Source of the DNA: Bidens hawaiensis
Taxonomy: Eukaryota; Streptophyta; Magnoliopsida; Asterales; Asteraceae
NCBI GenBank assembly: GCA_021521415.1
Contig: JAIQDT010000169.1
Coordinates: 124,001 to 188,000 of the forward strand
Reading direction: 5' to 3'
Length of the DNA stretch: 64,000 nucleotides
Of the stretch, positions 11,128 to 24,294 are shown piece after piece (the stretch's first letter is position 1; each line of letters opens with the position of its first letter). Position numbers and translations under genes: made by a program. The notes beneath the pieces were generated by a model that ran no database searches, was not told where the DNA came from, and saw only the letters and a list, made by a program, of their open reading frames with translations.

Positions 11128-14100
11128 TGTCACACCCTGCCGTGGGGGCTAGTCGTTTTATGGACAAATTGGTACCAATGTGAACAGCGGAATTTTATTA
11201 ATAAAGATAAGCTACAAAGTTTGCACTATGTATTTAAAACAAGGTGTAACTACACAACTATCTCTTCTCTTCTCAGACACTGCTGCAATCCGTGTTGGGT
11301 TCTACTAATCTCATTGGCATCTAATCTTCTTTGTTCTTGCTCGACTTACGCCTCTATCTTTAGTCATGCTCATTACAATGCTAATCCAAATCACTATCCA
11401 CAAGATACCTGAATACATGCAAAAAAGTGTCAACTAAAAAGTTGGTGAGTTCGTGAGTTTAGCTCACATACATATATAAAATAGTTCATTTATAAAAGCG
11501 TGCAAGTTTGCGTGTATGTAAGTATCAAGCATGGTGCACATCAATCAAGTCCACAATCAAACCTGCAACTAGCATAAGTATCCCCAACTCATACTAGAAG
11601 TTAAACCGTCCCGGATTATCACCCTGCTAAAAGCAATAATCAAACACGTAGGTTATATGCCGCAACGATCCGCAGATCTCAGTGTGGTTTACCCAACATA
11701 GGGTCGCTGTGCGTGGGGGTCTCCCAAATAGTACTACCCATACAAGCCTCCGGCCCATTCCCTCGGGCTAATGATTGTGTAAAAGTTGGGACAAAAATTT
11801 AGCAGTAAAACACATCTTGATAAACATCACACCATATGTAAAACTAGCATGTATCCAGCCCAAAAAAGTTTAAGTAAAACGGGCAGCACGAAACTCACCT
11901 CAGTCCGTATGCAATATGTATATGAAAGATAATCAATGAGCTTGCACTATGCTAGAAATCACTAAGTACGCCTAGTATATATATTAATCAACAATAAGTT
12001 ATCGAAAAACAATGTAAAATTCACTATTGGTATTGTGTGCTAGTTAATTCTGTGTTTTCCAACGTATTTGGTTCTTGATGGGTAAAGTTTCTTTTTATGG
12101 GAAGTTTGTACCTAAATAACTTAATAAGATTAATGTTTTGTGTTTACGTATATAATTCAGCTTCCGAGATTTTTAGTTACCTTGGTTCATGTGTCGGTTT
12201 CGATAAAGTTTCTATTTTTGGAAAGTTCGGTTTTCAGTTAGGCTTCGGGTTACCATATGAACATAGAATTTGTATACATTTCATTGATATCAAAAGTATA
12301 ATGATACATATTTAAACAACTATTTCCTGTGTTTACAAACGTTGACAATACTGGTTATCAATGGTGTTGTTGGTTTTTAACGAAATGTCTTGAAAGAATA
12401 GTTTAAATAAACGAATACTTTTGTAACTGAAACTTGTCATTTCCAGAATTATATATATCATAAAAATTAGTTATTTTCAGGTCTGATATCTCAGAAATTT
12501 TTGGGTTGTACGGTTTTAGTCCTCGTACCTTCGTTTAACGTTTATTTTGGCAAAAACCGAGTTAAAGGCTTAGACAGTTTTTGTAAACTAAGTAAACACT
12601 AAAATTACGATTTTATTGGCTCATACTTGCTGTTAAAAATTAGAAACTTCATAGCTTTATATTTTTCAGTTGCTTGTTCGGGTTATGCCGGTTTTAGCGT
12701 CACTTGCGTTTAAACGCTATTTCTTAATAAAAAGGGTGTTGTAAATATTAATAATGGTTTATAACATAATAATAAATTATTTTAATTATAAATACTGGAT
12801 AATATCCATTTTATATTTTTGAAGTCTTTTAGTCTTTAAAAGCTGGCCCGCTCGTCGGTTTTAACGAAACAACAATTTTAAACTTGTAAACGGGCCCTTT
12901 TCTAAATCCGCTTACCGTTAAACATTTTGTAACTTACTTATGGCCATTTTAACTCAAAAGTTTCTGTTCTAAAAACATATTCTTGTATTTTCAGTTTTTA
13001 AGAATTAACTGGTTTTTCTCTTATTCCAAAAATGCCCTTGGCCACGTTTATTGAATCAAATCCGGTTTATTTACCACAAAACAACTTTGGACCTATTTTA
13101 ATACTTATTAATGATTTATTAAATGTTTAATATTGGTTATAGGGTGCTCGGAACCCTAACAACGGCTTCGGTTCGGTTTGGGCCCGTTAGCACCTTTATG
13201 TTAAATTTTTAACAGAACTCATTTTTGGTTAACAAACAAATTAGGACCTGCTATAATACATAAAAATAAGTTGTTTAAATATTTCAAGAATTTTTAAAAA
13301 TGTTACATTGGGCTATTGTTTACTCGTACAGACCCGGTTTTGGCCCGTTAGGGGCATAATCTGGTTTTAAATGTATGTTTTCACATCAAACAAGTTCGGG
13401 TCAGGTTATATGTCATTAGAATAATATATGTAGGACTATTAAAACGGTATCATAACAGCAACTAGACTGCATGGTTCGTTTCTTGATCAAACGGACAACT
13501 TATGTGTCGTTTGCGGGTGTTTTAAGGCACGGTTTTTATATTACTATTTTAACTTCATCAAAATACTTTTATACAAACAAAATATGATACTTAGTTGCTG
13601 GAAAATGTGTGATAAAGTTCAGAGGTTCAATGGTTTTAAAATGGATTAGTCTTTAAACTAGTTTTCGCTTAAACGAGTTACCGAAAATCTCCAAGTTGAT
13701 TATGGTTATAAAGGGTTGCACTCAATATGATTTTTACAGCTTCAAACCGGTTATAATCTCTGCATTTTCTGGAATTATTAACAAAGTTACATGGTTTAGT
13801 TCACATTCCATTGATTTGGTTAAAAAAAAAACAAAAACTTGAGTTTTTGGTTAAGGTTTTATGCAGACAAAAGTTTTGTTCTTGCTCGAATTACATGTTG
13901 GTAATAACCAGTTTTGATTAAGGTTTTGTGTTGGTATTGAGCATGGTTAATCAAGGTATTTAGCTGGTTCATTCACAGGTTTAAAACACGGGCTTAAAGC
14001 TTAGAATGATACATAAACAGAAAAGAATACGAGCTGCAGTACCTGGTAACTTTAGGGTTCAAGTGTAGGATCGGGTTCTGATTCATGGACGGTTTAACGA

Positions 14101-14582
14101 GCAAAAACAGAAACTTCGCCCCAGAATTCTTTTCCCTGAATCCACGAGCACAGAGGGACAGAGATTAGTGTTGTCGGGTTCCTTGTGATTCTTGGCTGGT
14201 TCAGTCTCCAGAGAGAAACCAGATATTATTCTGATGAAAGTCTGTAAATGGGTTTGATGTTGATTAAAGATTGTATATTAGGAAGAGGTTTAGATTGCAG
14301 TGAATTTTAAAGATACTTTGCATGAATTGTAATTGGAGATGGATGTGGATTGGCGGCAGGGGTGGTGGCTCTTGAGAGGAGACCAGAAGAACACTCAGGG
14401 AACTGATTGGGGGTTGGGATTTGATGATCAGATGATATCTTTTGTTTTCTTAAATATTTGTTGTTTTAGATCCATTTAAAATAATATGTTTTATATATAC
14501 AATATATAGGTAACATGTTTTTATATATAATCCATGAGTTTATATATGTAGGCGATAATACATATCACAATTCTTGTTTATC
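11128..14582 (-). mobile_element. Reversed gypsy LTR-like block 1
   Basis: It starts on the plus strand with TGTCACACCCTGCCG, which reversed is the common LTR end GGCAGGGTGTGACA. Internal blocks match other reversed Tekay/Del-style LTRs in the window: TGGTGAGTTCGTGAG near 11442, AATAGTACTACCC near 11727, GAAACTCACCTCAG near 11891. The right end has no clear TG..CA terminus; it stops where the next block begins at 14583. The short ORFs within it (11221-11412, 12097-12315) have no recognisable domain. Confidence 0.5.
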
Positions 14583-17500
14583 TGTAACACCCCGTAACCG
14601 CAGCGGAAACGTAAACGGGATGCAACAGACACATCTGATATCAACAGCATTGCTTATAAAGAAAACACCACTACATTAATTTACATCATATTAAATTGTT
14701 CCGAGTTTAGTTACCGTCTAGGCGATAGCACATAAGTTTTACCAGTATTACATTAACATAATTAATACAAAATGATCACTAAGCTTCCACAAAAACACGC
14801 ATCATCAAGCAGGTAGCACTTATTCCAGTTTGGGAGTACCTAGAAAGCATGGAAAGAAAACGGGTCAACTACGAATAGTTTGTGAGTTTCACTAATTTAA
14901 ACAACAGTGACAAATCATTATAATAATCATATATTAGCGATGTAATTATGCTGAGCACACAAGTGAAACCTCTGACTATCACACACAACCCCCGTGGCAT
15001 ATCCCCCGCCCCCGGGCCCGTGACATATCCCCCGTCCACGGAACTGCCCCAAACAGCTATGTCTAACATTACATAGCAAAATAAATATCAACAAAATAGA
15101 CATGTGCAACTGGCTGGGAAACATCAGCAAATCCATGCCGGACCAGTTGGGTTTGTCAGACCAATAGTACTATCCACACTCTACCGGCTTTCAGTTAATC
15201 ACTCGTGTTCCGGGGCCTTAGAATTTTAGCAACTCAGACAATTACCATCTTAGTACATTTCCGTACGATTCCCGTACAATAAAACATATATAAATCCACG
15301 CAAATCCTTGCGTTCGGTATGTATTTAAACATTTCAATAACAACATGCTTTCCGCCCCGGGAAATTATTTAAAAACAATTCAGAAAAGGGGCTCGTGAAA
15401 CTCACCTTAACGTAGCAAGCAGTACACAATACACAGCTACTAATCCGGATCTGTAATACGATCCCTAAATTCGTTACTTTATAATCACTATTAATATAAC
15501 TGTAACCGTGTTAACCGGTACATCTGGGGACACTTTTAACCAAGTACTGTATCCGTTCTGGGGGCAATGTTAACCCAGAAACACTTCTCCGGACTCAGAT
15601 TGTGATATCGTTTAGAGTTCACTAGTCAGATTTACTATTAGTCGTTTTTCCCGTTTTGCGTGCCTAGCACGGTTATCCATTTTTATGTTTCAAAAATGAG
15701 TTTGGTCACACCCGACCCGAAAATAGTGGTTAATTGATAATTTAACTAAGTTGTGAAATTAGGGCTCGGTTTAGACGCCCCGATTGGCCGCGGGACCCGT
15801 TTCCGTTTTTAGCGTACCGGAAACTGTTAAAAATTACTCAAATCATCCAAATTATTTTCGGATGATTCATTTTTACTTGTTTAACTCAATTATATGAAAA
15901 TAGTTCATTTTTAGGGTTTTTATACACCAGTCAGCTCGCTTATGCGAACTTTACTGGTTTACGCGTTTTAAGCTTTAAAAGTTTGTTTTAGCACAAATAA
16001 TTATCCGTTTAGTCTCGGATCTTAAAATTTTGCACAAATCACTTTTTGACAGTGGGGAATTTAATAAAATATTTCCAGAATTAATTTTATATATAAGATT
16101 TATTTATCTATTTTTAAACACCATTTAAACACTAAATATGTCGTAAATACCAAACGATCTTAGAAAAATCCCAAATTTTTCCTGGATAACCCCTGCCATC
16201 TCCATAGTCTCCGTAATTTTTCCAGAACCAAAATCCCTTTTTAAATGCCATTTTCACTAAAACCGAGCTAGAAAACCCTAGAACTCGTTTAATCGAAAAG
16301 CCTACTTAGACTTCTCCAAATGACCTCAAATTTTGTGTGTGTTTTATACATGTTATAAAAAGATTATCTGAAATTTTCCAGAATTTTTCATGATAATTAA
16401 CTATTTTTCACCATTTTTGGCCAAAACCGAGCATTAAATTCACCAAATATTCATCCTTTGTCCAAAAATTACCAAAAATTCACAGAACTCATATTTTCAT
16501 ATATCTAATACCTCTATAAAATTTCATGACCTGACTCTACACGTATCACAATCTGTCCAAAACCGAACTACCTTGAGTTTCTAGCTTCAAACCGCAAGAA
16601 TCTCGCTTTCTAGCCTTTGCTAGCAACTAGATACAACACCTACAAGCACAATAACACCACACCAAGCAAGTTACACCCACAATCAAGCCATTTCTTTCAT
16701 GGTTTCGGTTATGATATAAAAACAACGATTTAACCGTAAAAATTCGTTTTTGGTTCGTTTAACTCCTTTCTTGGACCAAGATCCCTTGTATAACCCGTAT
16801 ACATCACTTGATCATGCAATAATCGGTTCCATCTCGGGTTTCACCATTTTTCACTTAGAAACCTCATTTCATTGCAAGAAAACTCAAGAAACGAACATAA
16901 ACACGTACATTACACGATCTTTACCTTGGTTTTTCTTGCTAGAACTTTGGAGTTTTGGATCTTAAAGTGGATGGAATTGATGAATGTGGAGGGATTTGAT
17001 GAGAAAAAAGAAAATAAGAGTGGGAAATGGGACATAAGTCCGATCGGCCTAAGGTAAGGGGTGGAGTGGGACCCACCTCTTCATTTCTAGCCACACATTC
17101 GGATTCTCGTAATCCGGATAATGTTTTGGATAATCTGGTTCAGTTCGTTTTTCGGTTAAACGTTTAATTCGGCTTAAAACGAGGCTAAAACGGTCGTTTT
17201 TCGGCTTAAAAATGAAATTTATATAAAACCGATTTAAAAACTTAAACCATGACATTTATTAACTTAAAACATCATAGTATTAATAATTGGGCATCTTTTT
17301 CGGCTTGATCGATCGTCTCTTGCTTGGTTTGGTATTAAAGGTTTCGTTTAACGTACCGACGTATCATTAAATCGAAATCCTTTTTCTGTGATTTAATTCA
17401 CTTATCCCAAAGCTTTAATACTTCGTAAACATCTCTAAATATTATATATTTCGTCTATAATGCAATCCCCGATCGTTCGGGCTTCAATAACCGTTAATCG

Positions 17501-18075
17501 GTTAATCGTATTTCCAATACGATTAACCGTATAAGCGAGTATAATTCGTACCATGAATCATACATACTCGTATAAACGCATCATAATTCACATATTCATT
17601 ATTAAATAACACATAAATAGTATATACCGGTTAGGGTATACCTGATTTTGCCGGAATCTTTACATTATCGATCTTTGTTTCATTTGGTTTGGTGACCGGA
17701 CGGTAATATAAGAAATTGCTTGATGTTTGGATTATATATTTTGGATACCCAGGAAAATTAACTAGTTATGGAATGACTCGTATAATTTGTGTAGTTATCG
17801 GATTCGATTCCTTCCGGGCTAAATGACTCTCGGTTTCATTTGATTAATTTGGGTCGAGCCCGTGATATAAAACATGATATTATCATGGGGCTTACCCCTG
17901 TCTCTATTGGTTTCAACATAATTCTTGGGTCGCGCCAGTTAGTTATTATCTCCTCGGTTTGGGCCAACCCTGTTAATGTACAGTTCGCTTTGACTATTCG
18001 ACCAACTTCACACTTAGCCTCTAACGATAACTCTTCTTAAAAAAAAATTTTAGCCCTATTTTTAGGGTTGTTACA
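14583..18075 (-). mobile_element. Reversed gypsy LTR-like block 2
   Basis: Plus-strand ends are TGTAACACCCCGTAACC and TAGGGTTGTTACA, so read on the minus strand it begins TGTAACAACCC and ends GGGTGTTACA. It has the same ordered internal blocks as block 1 (GTTTGTGAGTTTC near 14877, AATAGTACTATCC near 15164, GTGAAACTCACC near 15396). At 3493 bp it is within the size of Tekay-type LTRs. The pentamer after it (TTAGT, 18076-18080) equals the one before block 1 (11123-11127), not the one before 14583. Short ORFs at 16750-17057 look accidental. Confidence 0.55.
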
Positions 18076-18551
18076 TTAGTGTTGTTATATATTTTTTAAC
18101 TTTATAAGATGACATATTTAATTATAAATTTATATGTCGGTTAGTTGATCTTTAAAAAACAATTTGCATCACACAAACCTTTGTTAAAAGTCCGTATAGA
18201 GTCTAACTCCTAAAACATTCGTAATTTTAAAAACGGTTTTTTTATGTTACAAGTTTGAAAAAGACGTCAATTTACTTATGCTAAAATCACAACTTATTTC
18301 TTAAGTGTAAATATGTGTTAAGTAACACACATTTTCTTTTGTATGGAGTCTTCAGTTATACGGGTAGAATCAATCAAAGTATTATTCAAAATCAACTACC
18401 CAATAAATTACTATTATCTCTCTCTCCATCATTAGGTATGTATATAACAAGTGTATTCATTATCATTTTTCAATATTTATTCAGTTTTATTTAAACAAAA
18501 AGTATTTATAAATTCCATTATAAAAAATCTTATATGTTTAAATACTAATAT

Positions 18552-19099
18552 CAATGTTTTAAAAACCGGTATTTTATTCATACCGGATTGTACTAAAAAA
18601 TGGTATAACTAATTGAACCGGTTTGGACCGTGAGGTTCAACTAGGTTTGTATAGTTTACCTTATAATTTCATAATAAAATATCATTCAAAAGATAATACA
18701 TATTCAAAAAACAATACAAAGAACTTAATTTTCGAACAAATTTATTTTAAAATAAAGGTGAGAAATGGATTTATCCCATCGAAGTGTTGTATGCATCGAG
18801 TTCATGGTCCATTAAAAGATGAAATTCACTCTCATCGTCATCCTCATCAACAAGAGTATAAGTACTTTAATTTCCTACAATAAAAAATAAAAAGTTTTAG
18901 TTAACTATAATCATAATATACACAAATCACATGAAATAAGTAACTTTTACAAAAAAGAGGCCTAAAACATAAAACATATGATGGGCTTTTTTCTATGAAA
19001 ACCGGCCGGTTTGATGTTCCATAAAACCGCTCAAATACACCGGGTACAAGATATATGGCTGCTCACTAAAATCTGGTTCAACCGGATTTTAAAACACTG
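18552..19099. mobile_element. hAT-like MITE, about 550 bp
   Basis: The left end CAATGTTTTAAAAACCGG and the reverse complement of the right end (CCAGTGTTTTAAAATCCGG) form terminal inverted repeats of about 18 bp. CAGTGTTTT-type ends occur in hAT-derived MITEs. I cannot identify a clean 8-bp target duplication. There is no transposase; the ORF at 18623-18883 is without recognisable domains. Confidence 0.5.
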
Positions 19100-20457
19100 G
19101 TTATCATAATGTTTTTGATTTGGTTTGATAGTGTTTATAGATAATGTTGGAATAACAATTAGTTATCAAAATCCATCGAATAGTTACAACCCATCACAAT
19201 GTTCCATAAAACTAGGCTTAGCAACGTAGGTAAGCTTTGGTTATAATTTATTTGATGGAATTCAACACTTATGGTACATGTTAAGCATTTTTTATTAAAT
19301 AATTTCATTTTTGAATGTAACAATAATACTTTAACAATGTGTAGTGGTTACGATAAATACCGAAGAAAGTATTTCAACTGATAATCGAAGTTGATGAAGG
19401 AAATTCTTTGTACACCAAAGGCGAAATAAAAAAAATAAATCAAAACATACAAATATACAACCAAATGGTAAATTTGTATCTTATTATCTTCATTAACGGT
19501 TGTTGATTACTAAAGTTGTTATGACAATAGCTTTGAAAATTAAACGTAATTTGTATACAAATATAAATTAGTAGATAAAATATAAAATGCTAAAAATGTT
19601 ATACAATTTTGACAATAGTTAAGTTGAGGTTCAGTGATTAAATTATGTTTGATTAACAAGATAATAATTTCATTAGTTTTAATATACACATTTTCGTTAA
19701 TAACATGCATCTCAAAGACATACATGTAATTCATAAAATATATTTATTTACTAATTGTCAATTTTTTATGTGGTTTCAAGTTATGCTAATAAAACACATA
19801 AAAGTATTGTCTAACTTCATCATAAATTAGACAACACAATCAATTTTAAGTACTTTATGTGCATATAATTGTTCTGATCAAAGTACTTTAGGCGTGTTAA
19901 GTAATATCTGTTTCCCTAAAATATTATTGATTATTTAAAGATTCATGTATTTGTCAGTGCCTTTTGTTCTATAAATATCTATAATCATTTCACAATTTTG
20001 TAGTTGATCCTACAAATAAATAATAAATTTCTTCAATTAATAAGTGAACACAAAGGACAATGTTTTTGGATGAAGGAGAAACAACAATTATCAACAAAAT
20101 AGAAAAGTGCACCCAAACATTTTGTTGTTTAATAAGACACCTACAAAAACTATTATTTTTATATATAATCATAGTCAAATTTATTTTATGTTTGTTTTTT
20201 ATTCTTTAGATATTTATATTGTTACATGTACATTTTTTTGAAGTTATGAATTTTTTTTATGCCCGATTGTTTCATCTACCTATCATTTGACATCGTTGTT
20301 GAATTGCAGAAGAAAATAATTTATGTCTGGTTCAATAACAATAGCATGTGCATCCACTTCTACTTATAGTAGAACATATAAACAAACATCACCAACAGAG
20401 TGTATAAGTATTTGACTCTTTCGCTTAAATATTATGTGTTTATTGCTATATTTAAAT
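19100..20457. other. AT-rich stretch, body of a possible Helitron
   Basis: No ORF with a recognisable domain. Because a Helitron-type 3' end lies at 20458-20494, part of this region is probably the body of a non-autonomous Helitron, but I could not find a convincing 5' TC terminus. Confidence 0.35.
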
Positions 20458-20494
20458 TTGTCCACCCGTGACGCCCCACGGGTCAATAACCTAG
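20458..20494 (+). mobile_element. Helitron 3' terminus
   Basis: A hairpin with arms ACCCGTG and CACGGGT (20463-20483) is followed by a short spacer and CTAG (20491-20494), with T as the next base. A terminal hairpin a few bases before CTRR and insertion before T is the diagnostic 3' end of Helitrons, which transpose by rolling circle and leave no target duplication. Only the terminus is supported. Confidence 0.65.
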
Positions 20495-20956
20495 TGTGTT
20501 ATATATTAATTCGTATTCCTTGCAAGTTTACGGAGGATTATGCATTACATTACTTTTATTTTATACGTTTTTAAATTCCTTATTTAACATCAACGTTTTA
20601 ACTTTTTGAACAAGTGATTTATATTGTGTCATTAAACCTATGATCTCACCAACATTATGTTGACGTTTTCGAGTATGTTTTTCAGGTCGCTAAACAAGTA
20701 ACAAGTATTACGGTTACCAAGCATTGCATGTCGGATTACCTATTTTGGAGGATTTTTGCCTATAACTTAAATTATTTTGAGTCATAGATTTGGGAATCCT
20801 ATAATTATGTCATGTTTTGAAATACTTTCAAACATTTATCTTGTAAAATAATTTAACTATTTGGTGATCTATGAATGTGATGTTTGCTTTAATCAATAGA
20901 TGTGATTATCAATGATTCATTGCACGCTCGCGATTCCGCCGAGGCGGGGTGTGACA
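20495..20956 (+). mobile_element. Gypsy LTR 3' end fragment
   Basis: The sequence ends GGCGGGGTGTGACA at 20956, the mirror of the reversed LTR start at 11128. The left side is cut by the Helitron terminus. No coding sequence is seen. Confidence 0.45.
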
Positions 20957-21429
20957 CTGGGCCCACACCTTTTTCTCTCTTCCGTGTCGAGCGTTCAACG
21001 ATCGGCAGCTACGGCGCCCGCCATTCCTCTCGCCCGCGCCCTATAGAGGGTGGTCTAAGTAGTAGATAACTAGATACCATTAATTGTATTTATACATTTA
21101 TTTTAAAGTGGGTGAAAATGGCCATATTTTATTAAATTAAATTTTCCTAGAAAAGCCCAATACAAGAACATATTAGGGTTTACTTTTGAAATTACCTAGT
21201 CTCAAACTCTCATTCTCACAGTCACTTTCATTTTCCACTATCACCAACTCCTTCCTTATCTCTAATCTCTTCTATCAAATATTTATTCCACCTTAAAAAT
21301 ACAAACTTAGAAATATGAAGGTTTAGGTTATTTTAAAGGATGGTCCAAACTTCAAAAGCAAAATTTAGTGTTTGTAGGTTCAATGACAGTTGACTCTTAG
21401 TATTTGTTTTGAGAAAAAAAGGAACAAAT

Positions 21430-21604
21430 GTTCAAAATATACAATAGTTATGGTATGACCGCCGGTTCATCAGTTCCGGGTCAACCGCAAACCAGAAAAA
21501 CCAGCCGGGTTTAATGAAAATGAATTAGATAGTATGAACCAGACCGCTGCAGAAGCCAGGTTCTGGTCCGTCCGGCCGGTCCGGTCCAGGTTTCAAAACA
21601 CTGG
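21430..21604. repeat. CCGG-rich repeat ending in TTTCAAAACACTGG
   Basis: It contains clustered CCGG/ACCGG words and ends TTTCAAAACACTGG, close to the right end of the MITE at 18552-19099 (TTTTAAAACACTGG). It is probably a truncated relative of that family. The left end is undefined. Confidence 0.35.
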
Positions 21605-21684
21605 TCTTAAGGCCCGAATTTAGACTCTCCTTCGACTCAAATTTTTTTAGGGTTTCTCGAAGCCAGCCCTGCATGTATTTCGGG

Positions 21685-23572
21685 TGCGCTTCCACCCAAG
21701 CTACAAGATCCGGGAACTCCCATTATACCCATTCAATTGGGTGAATTTAAATTGACCCGGGTGCTTCTAGACCTTGGAGCTAGCATCAGTATTCTCCCAG
21801 GAAGTCTATACGATCAGTATGACTTCGGTCCGCTTCAGGCAGCCGCCACCACGGTTGTCTTAGCTGACCAGACACCGAAACTTCTTCGGAGGATACTGAC
21901 TGACGTTATCGTCAAGGTGGAAGTTTTTACTTTCCAGATGACTTTTTGGTCCTCGATTATGTTTCGGGTGAAAGGACCAAACAACCTACGGTTATCCTTA
22001 GTAGGCATTTTTGGCTACCGCAAATGAAAACATTAATTGTAGAAATGGTACTGTTGACCTGGCATTCGGTAACCATAAGTTGAGGATTAATGTTTTCACA
22101 CATGGAAATAATTCTCTGGTCGATGACGAGTGGTTGTTGATGTCGTTGACGAGTGCAGACGAGTTGCTGGAAGAGGAAGAGAGACAGCTGGAGATTGAAC
22201 CTGTGCGAGGAGACCATCCACCATGGTTAGTTCAGGTGGAACCACTTCCCAAGAAAATTGATACCTGGCTGAAACCGTCACTGCAGGAGGCACCAAAAGT
22301 GGAGCTGAAAGAACTCCCAAAGCATTTGAAATATGTTTTCCTTGGTAAGAATGAAACTTTGCCTGTTATTATAGCTTCTAATTTATCTATTGAACATGAA
22401 AATGCTTTGATGGCGGTGTTGATTGAAAACAAGGAAGCAATCGGGTGGACAATAGCGGATTTGAAGGGAATCAACCCTTCAATTGTGATGCATAAAATCT
22501 TAACAGATTTGGATGTCAGTGCTGCACATGATGCTCAGCGGAGGTTGAACCCGAACATGCAGGAAGTGGTGAAGAAAGAAGTGCTGAAATAGTTAGATGT
22601 TGGGATTATTTTTGCTATCTCAGATAGCACGTGGGTAAGCCCGACACATACGGTACCGAAAAAAGCGAGCATTCAAGTCATCAAGGACGACGCAGGTAAC
22701 GAGGTCGCCACCCGGCCGGTAACCGGGTGGCGCATTTGTATTGATTATCGAAAACTGAACACGGCAACATCGAAAGATCACTTTCCGCTTCTGTTTATTG
22801 ATCAAATTGTGGAAAGCTATCTGGTTAAAAATTTTATTGCCTTTTAGACGGGTATTCCGGGTATAACCAGATAGCTATTCATCCTGAGGATCAGGAAAGA
22901 CTCCGTTTACGTGTCCGTATGGCACATTCGCATATAGGCAAATGCCATTCGGGCTATGTAACGCCCCTGCCACCTTTCAAATGTGCATGATGAGTATTTT
23001 TTCCGATATGGTGGGGGAGTCTTTAGAAATTTTCATGGATGATTTTTTGATTGTCAACACATCTTTCGATGCATGTTAAATAAACTCGAAAGAGTTTTGA
23101 AAAGATGTGTTGAAACGAACTTGGTTCTTAGTTGGGAGAAGAGCCATTTTATGTTTCAAGAGAGGATTGTTTTGGGCCATGTTGTGTCTAGTCGTGGAAT
23201 TAAGGTGGATCGAGCTAAGGTTCAAGTTATTTCCACTCTACCTCATCCCACGAATGTCAAAGGCATTAGATCATTTTTGGGGCATGCCGGGTTTTATAAA
23301 CGATTCATTATGGGTTTTAGTGATATTACCAAACCCTTACGTAATTTATTGTTAAAGGATGCCCCGTTTATTTTAATGAGGAATGTGCTAAAGTCTTTGA
23401 CATTTTGAAGTTAAAATTAGTTGAAGCCCCGATCTTGCAATCACTAGATTGGAATTTACCTTTTGAAATAATGTGTGGTGCAAGTGATTATCCGGCCGGG
23501 GCTGTTTTGGGTCAACGGGTTGACAAGTAACCCATTGCCATATACTATGCGAGTAAAACTCTCTTGGATGCT
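21685..23572 (+). pseudogene. Athila pol, 5' part: protease, RT, start of RNase H
   Basis: Frames together spell an Athila-lineage pol. The protease region reads PPKLQDPGTP, then LLDLGASISILPG (the family has DLGAS, replacing DTGA) at about 21765-21803. A one-base shift occurs near 21945. The linker has LKYVFLGKNETLPVIIAS and AIGWTIADLKGI. RT follows: WVSPTHTVPKK, GWRICIDYRKLN, the catalytic box FMDDF (23034-23048), GHVVSSRGIKVD and FYKRFI. RNase H begins FEIMCGASDYPAGAVLGQR. A stop ends the frame at 22590, more breaks fall at 22845-22990 and near 23390, and a stop lies in the RNase H start. The frame breaks inside LDAQ-LNY at the insertion of Sire-A and resumes at 32203. Confidence 0.85.
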
Positions 23573-23577
23573 CAATT
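23573..23577. other. Target-site duplication CAATT, left copy
   Basis: CAATT here and at 32203-32207 flank Sire-A. Removing the element and one copy restores the Athila RNase H reading (GATGCT CAATT GAATTAC), which confirms both boundaries. Confidence 0.9.
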
Positions 23578-24152
23578 TGTTTGATCCCGTACTAGAACAA
23601 TAACCAACAGTCAATACCGATTAACACAGATCTTAGATCTGTCAGTTATAATATTATAGATCTATCTCATAATCAATACCACTTGATTCGGTGTTCTACG
23701 TATGTGTATATATTATCAATAAGTTTAACGTGAAGCTTGAGAGAGAGAGAAAATACTTTAAACTTTTCTGAATAATATTAATTCTCTCAAAACTTCGACT
23801 CATTACAAGTGAACAGTTGTTCACTATATATAGAAGACGATCTGATTCGCTAACATCCCCTAGCGAACCAGCATCCCCTTCGTTAAATAAGTTATCTTAA
23901 CGAACCACCCCCTGATTCGTTAACATCCCCTAACGAATCAGGAGGGAATACATTATAATGTCTTAGTTCGCTAACATCCCTAGCGAACTAGACTCAATCT
24001 TAACGAACTAGTCTTAGTTCGCTAACATTCCTAGCGAACTAGACATAACTTTAACGAATTAGATAAATATAAATATTAATTATTACATTTAAATATCAAA
24101 CAAACATTAATGATAAATACAAAGACTCTAGACGCAAAACCGTGCACTAACA
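23578..24152 (-). repeat. Sire-A 3' LTR (575 bp)
   Basis: Plus-strand termini TGTTTGATCCCG and GTGCACTAACA; element sense is TGTTAGTGCACGG to GGGATCAAACA. It contains three perfect hairpin palindromes and one near-perfect one: arms CCTGATTCGTTA/TAACGAATCAGG at 23911-23942, TAGTTCGCTA/TAGCGAACTA at 23964-23990 and again at about 24014-24040, and GATTCGCTA/TAGCGAACC around 23852-23879. The element-internal side is followed by the PPT. Confidence 0.9.
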
Positions 24153-24167
24153 GACACCCCCTCGTCT
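24153..24167 (-). other. Sire-A polypurine tract
   Basis: In element sense GACGAGGGGGTGTC directly precedes the 3' LTR start TGTTAGTG. This purine-rich run is where plus-strand DNA synthesis would be primed. In the related Sire-D copy the same position codes for RDEGE of the extra ORF. Confidence 0.7.
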
Positions 24168-24294
24168 TGAGCTCTTTGTCTTTAACTTATTTGAAACGCT
24201 TTGTCTGCCAATCTCTGCAACTATGAATCCCATGTACATGGCATACACGAACAACTCGTTGGAATTACATAGCCAGGTCGTAATCTTCTTGACG

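Noticed and set aside
18623..18883. 86-residue ORF
   Set aside because: Inside the hAT-like MITE, with no similarity to a transposase that I can recognise.
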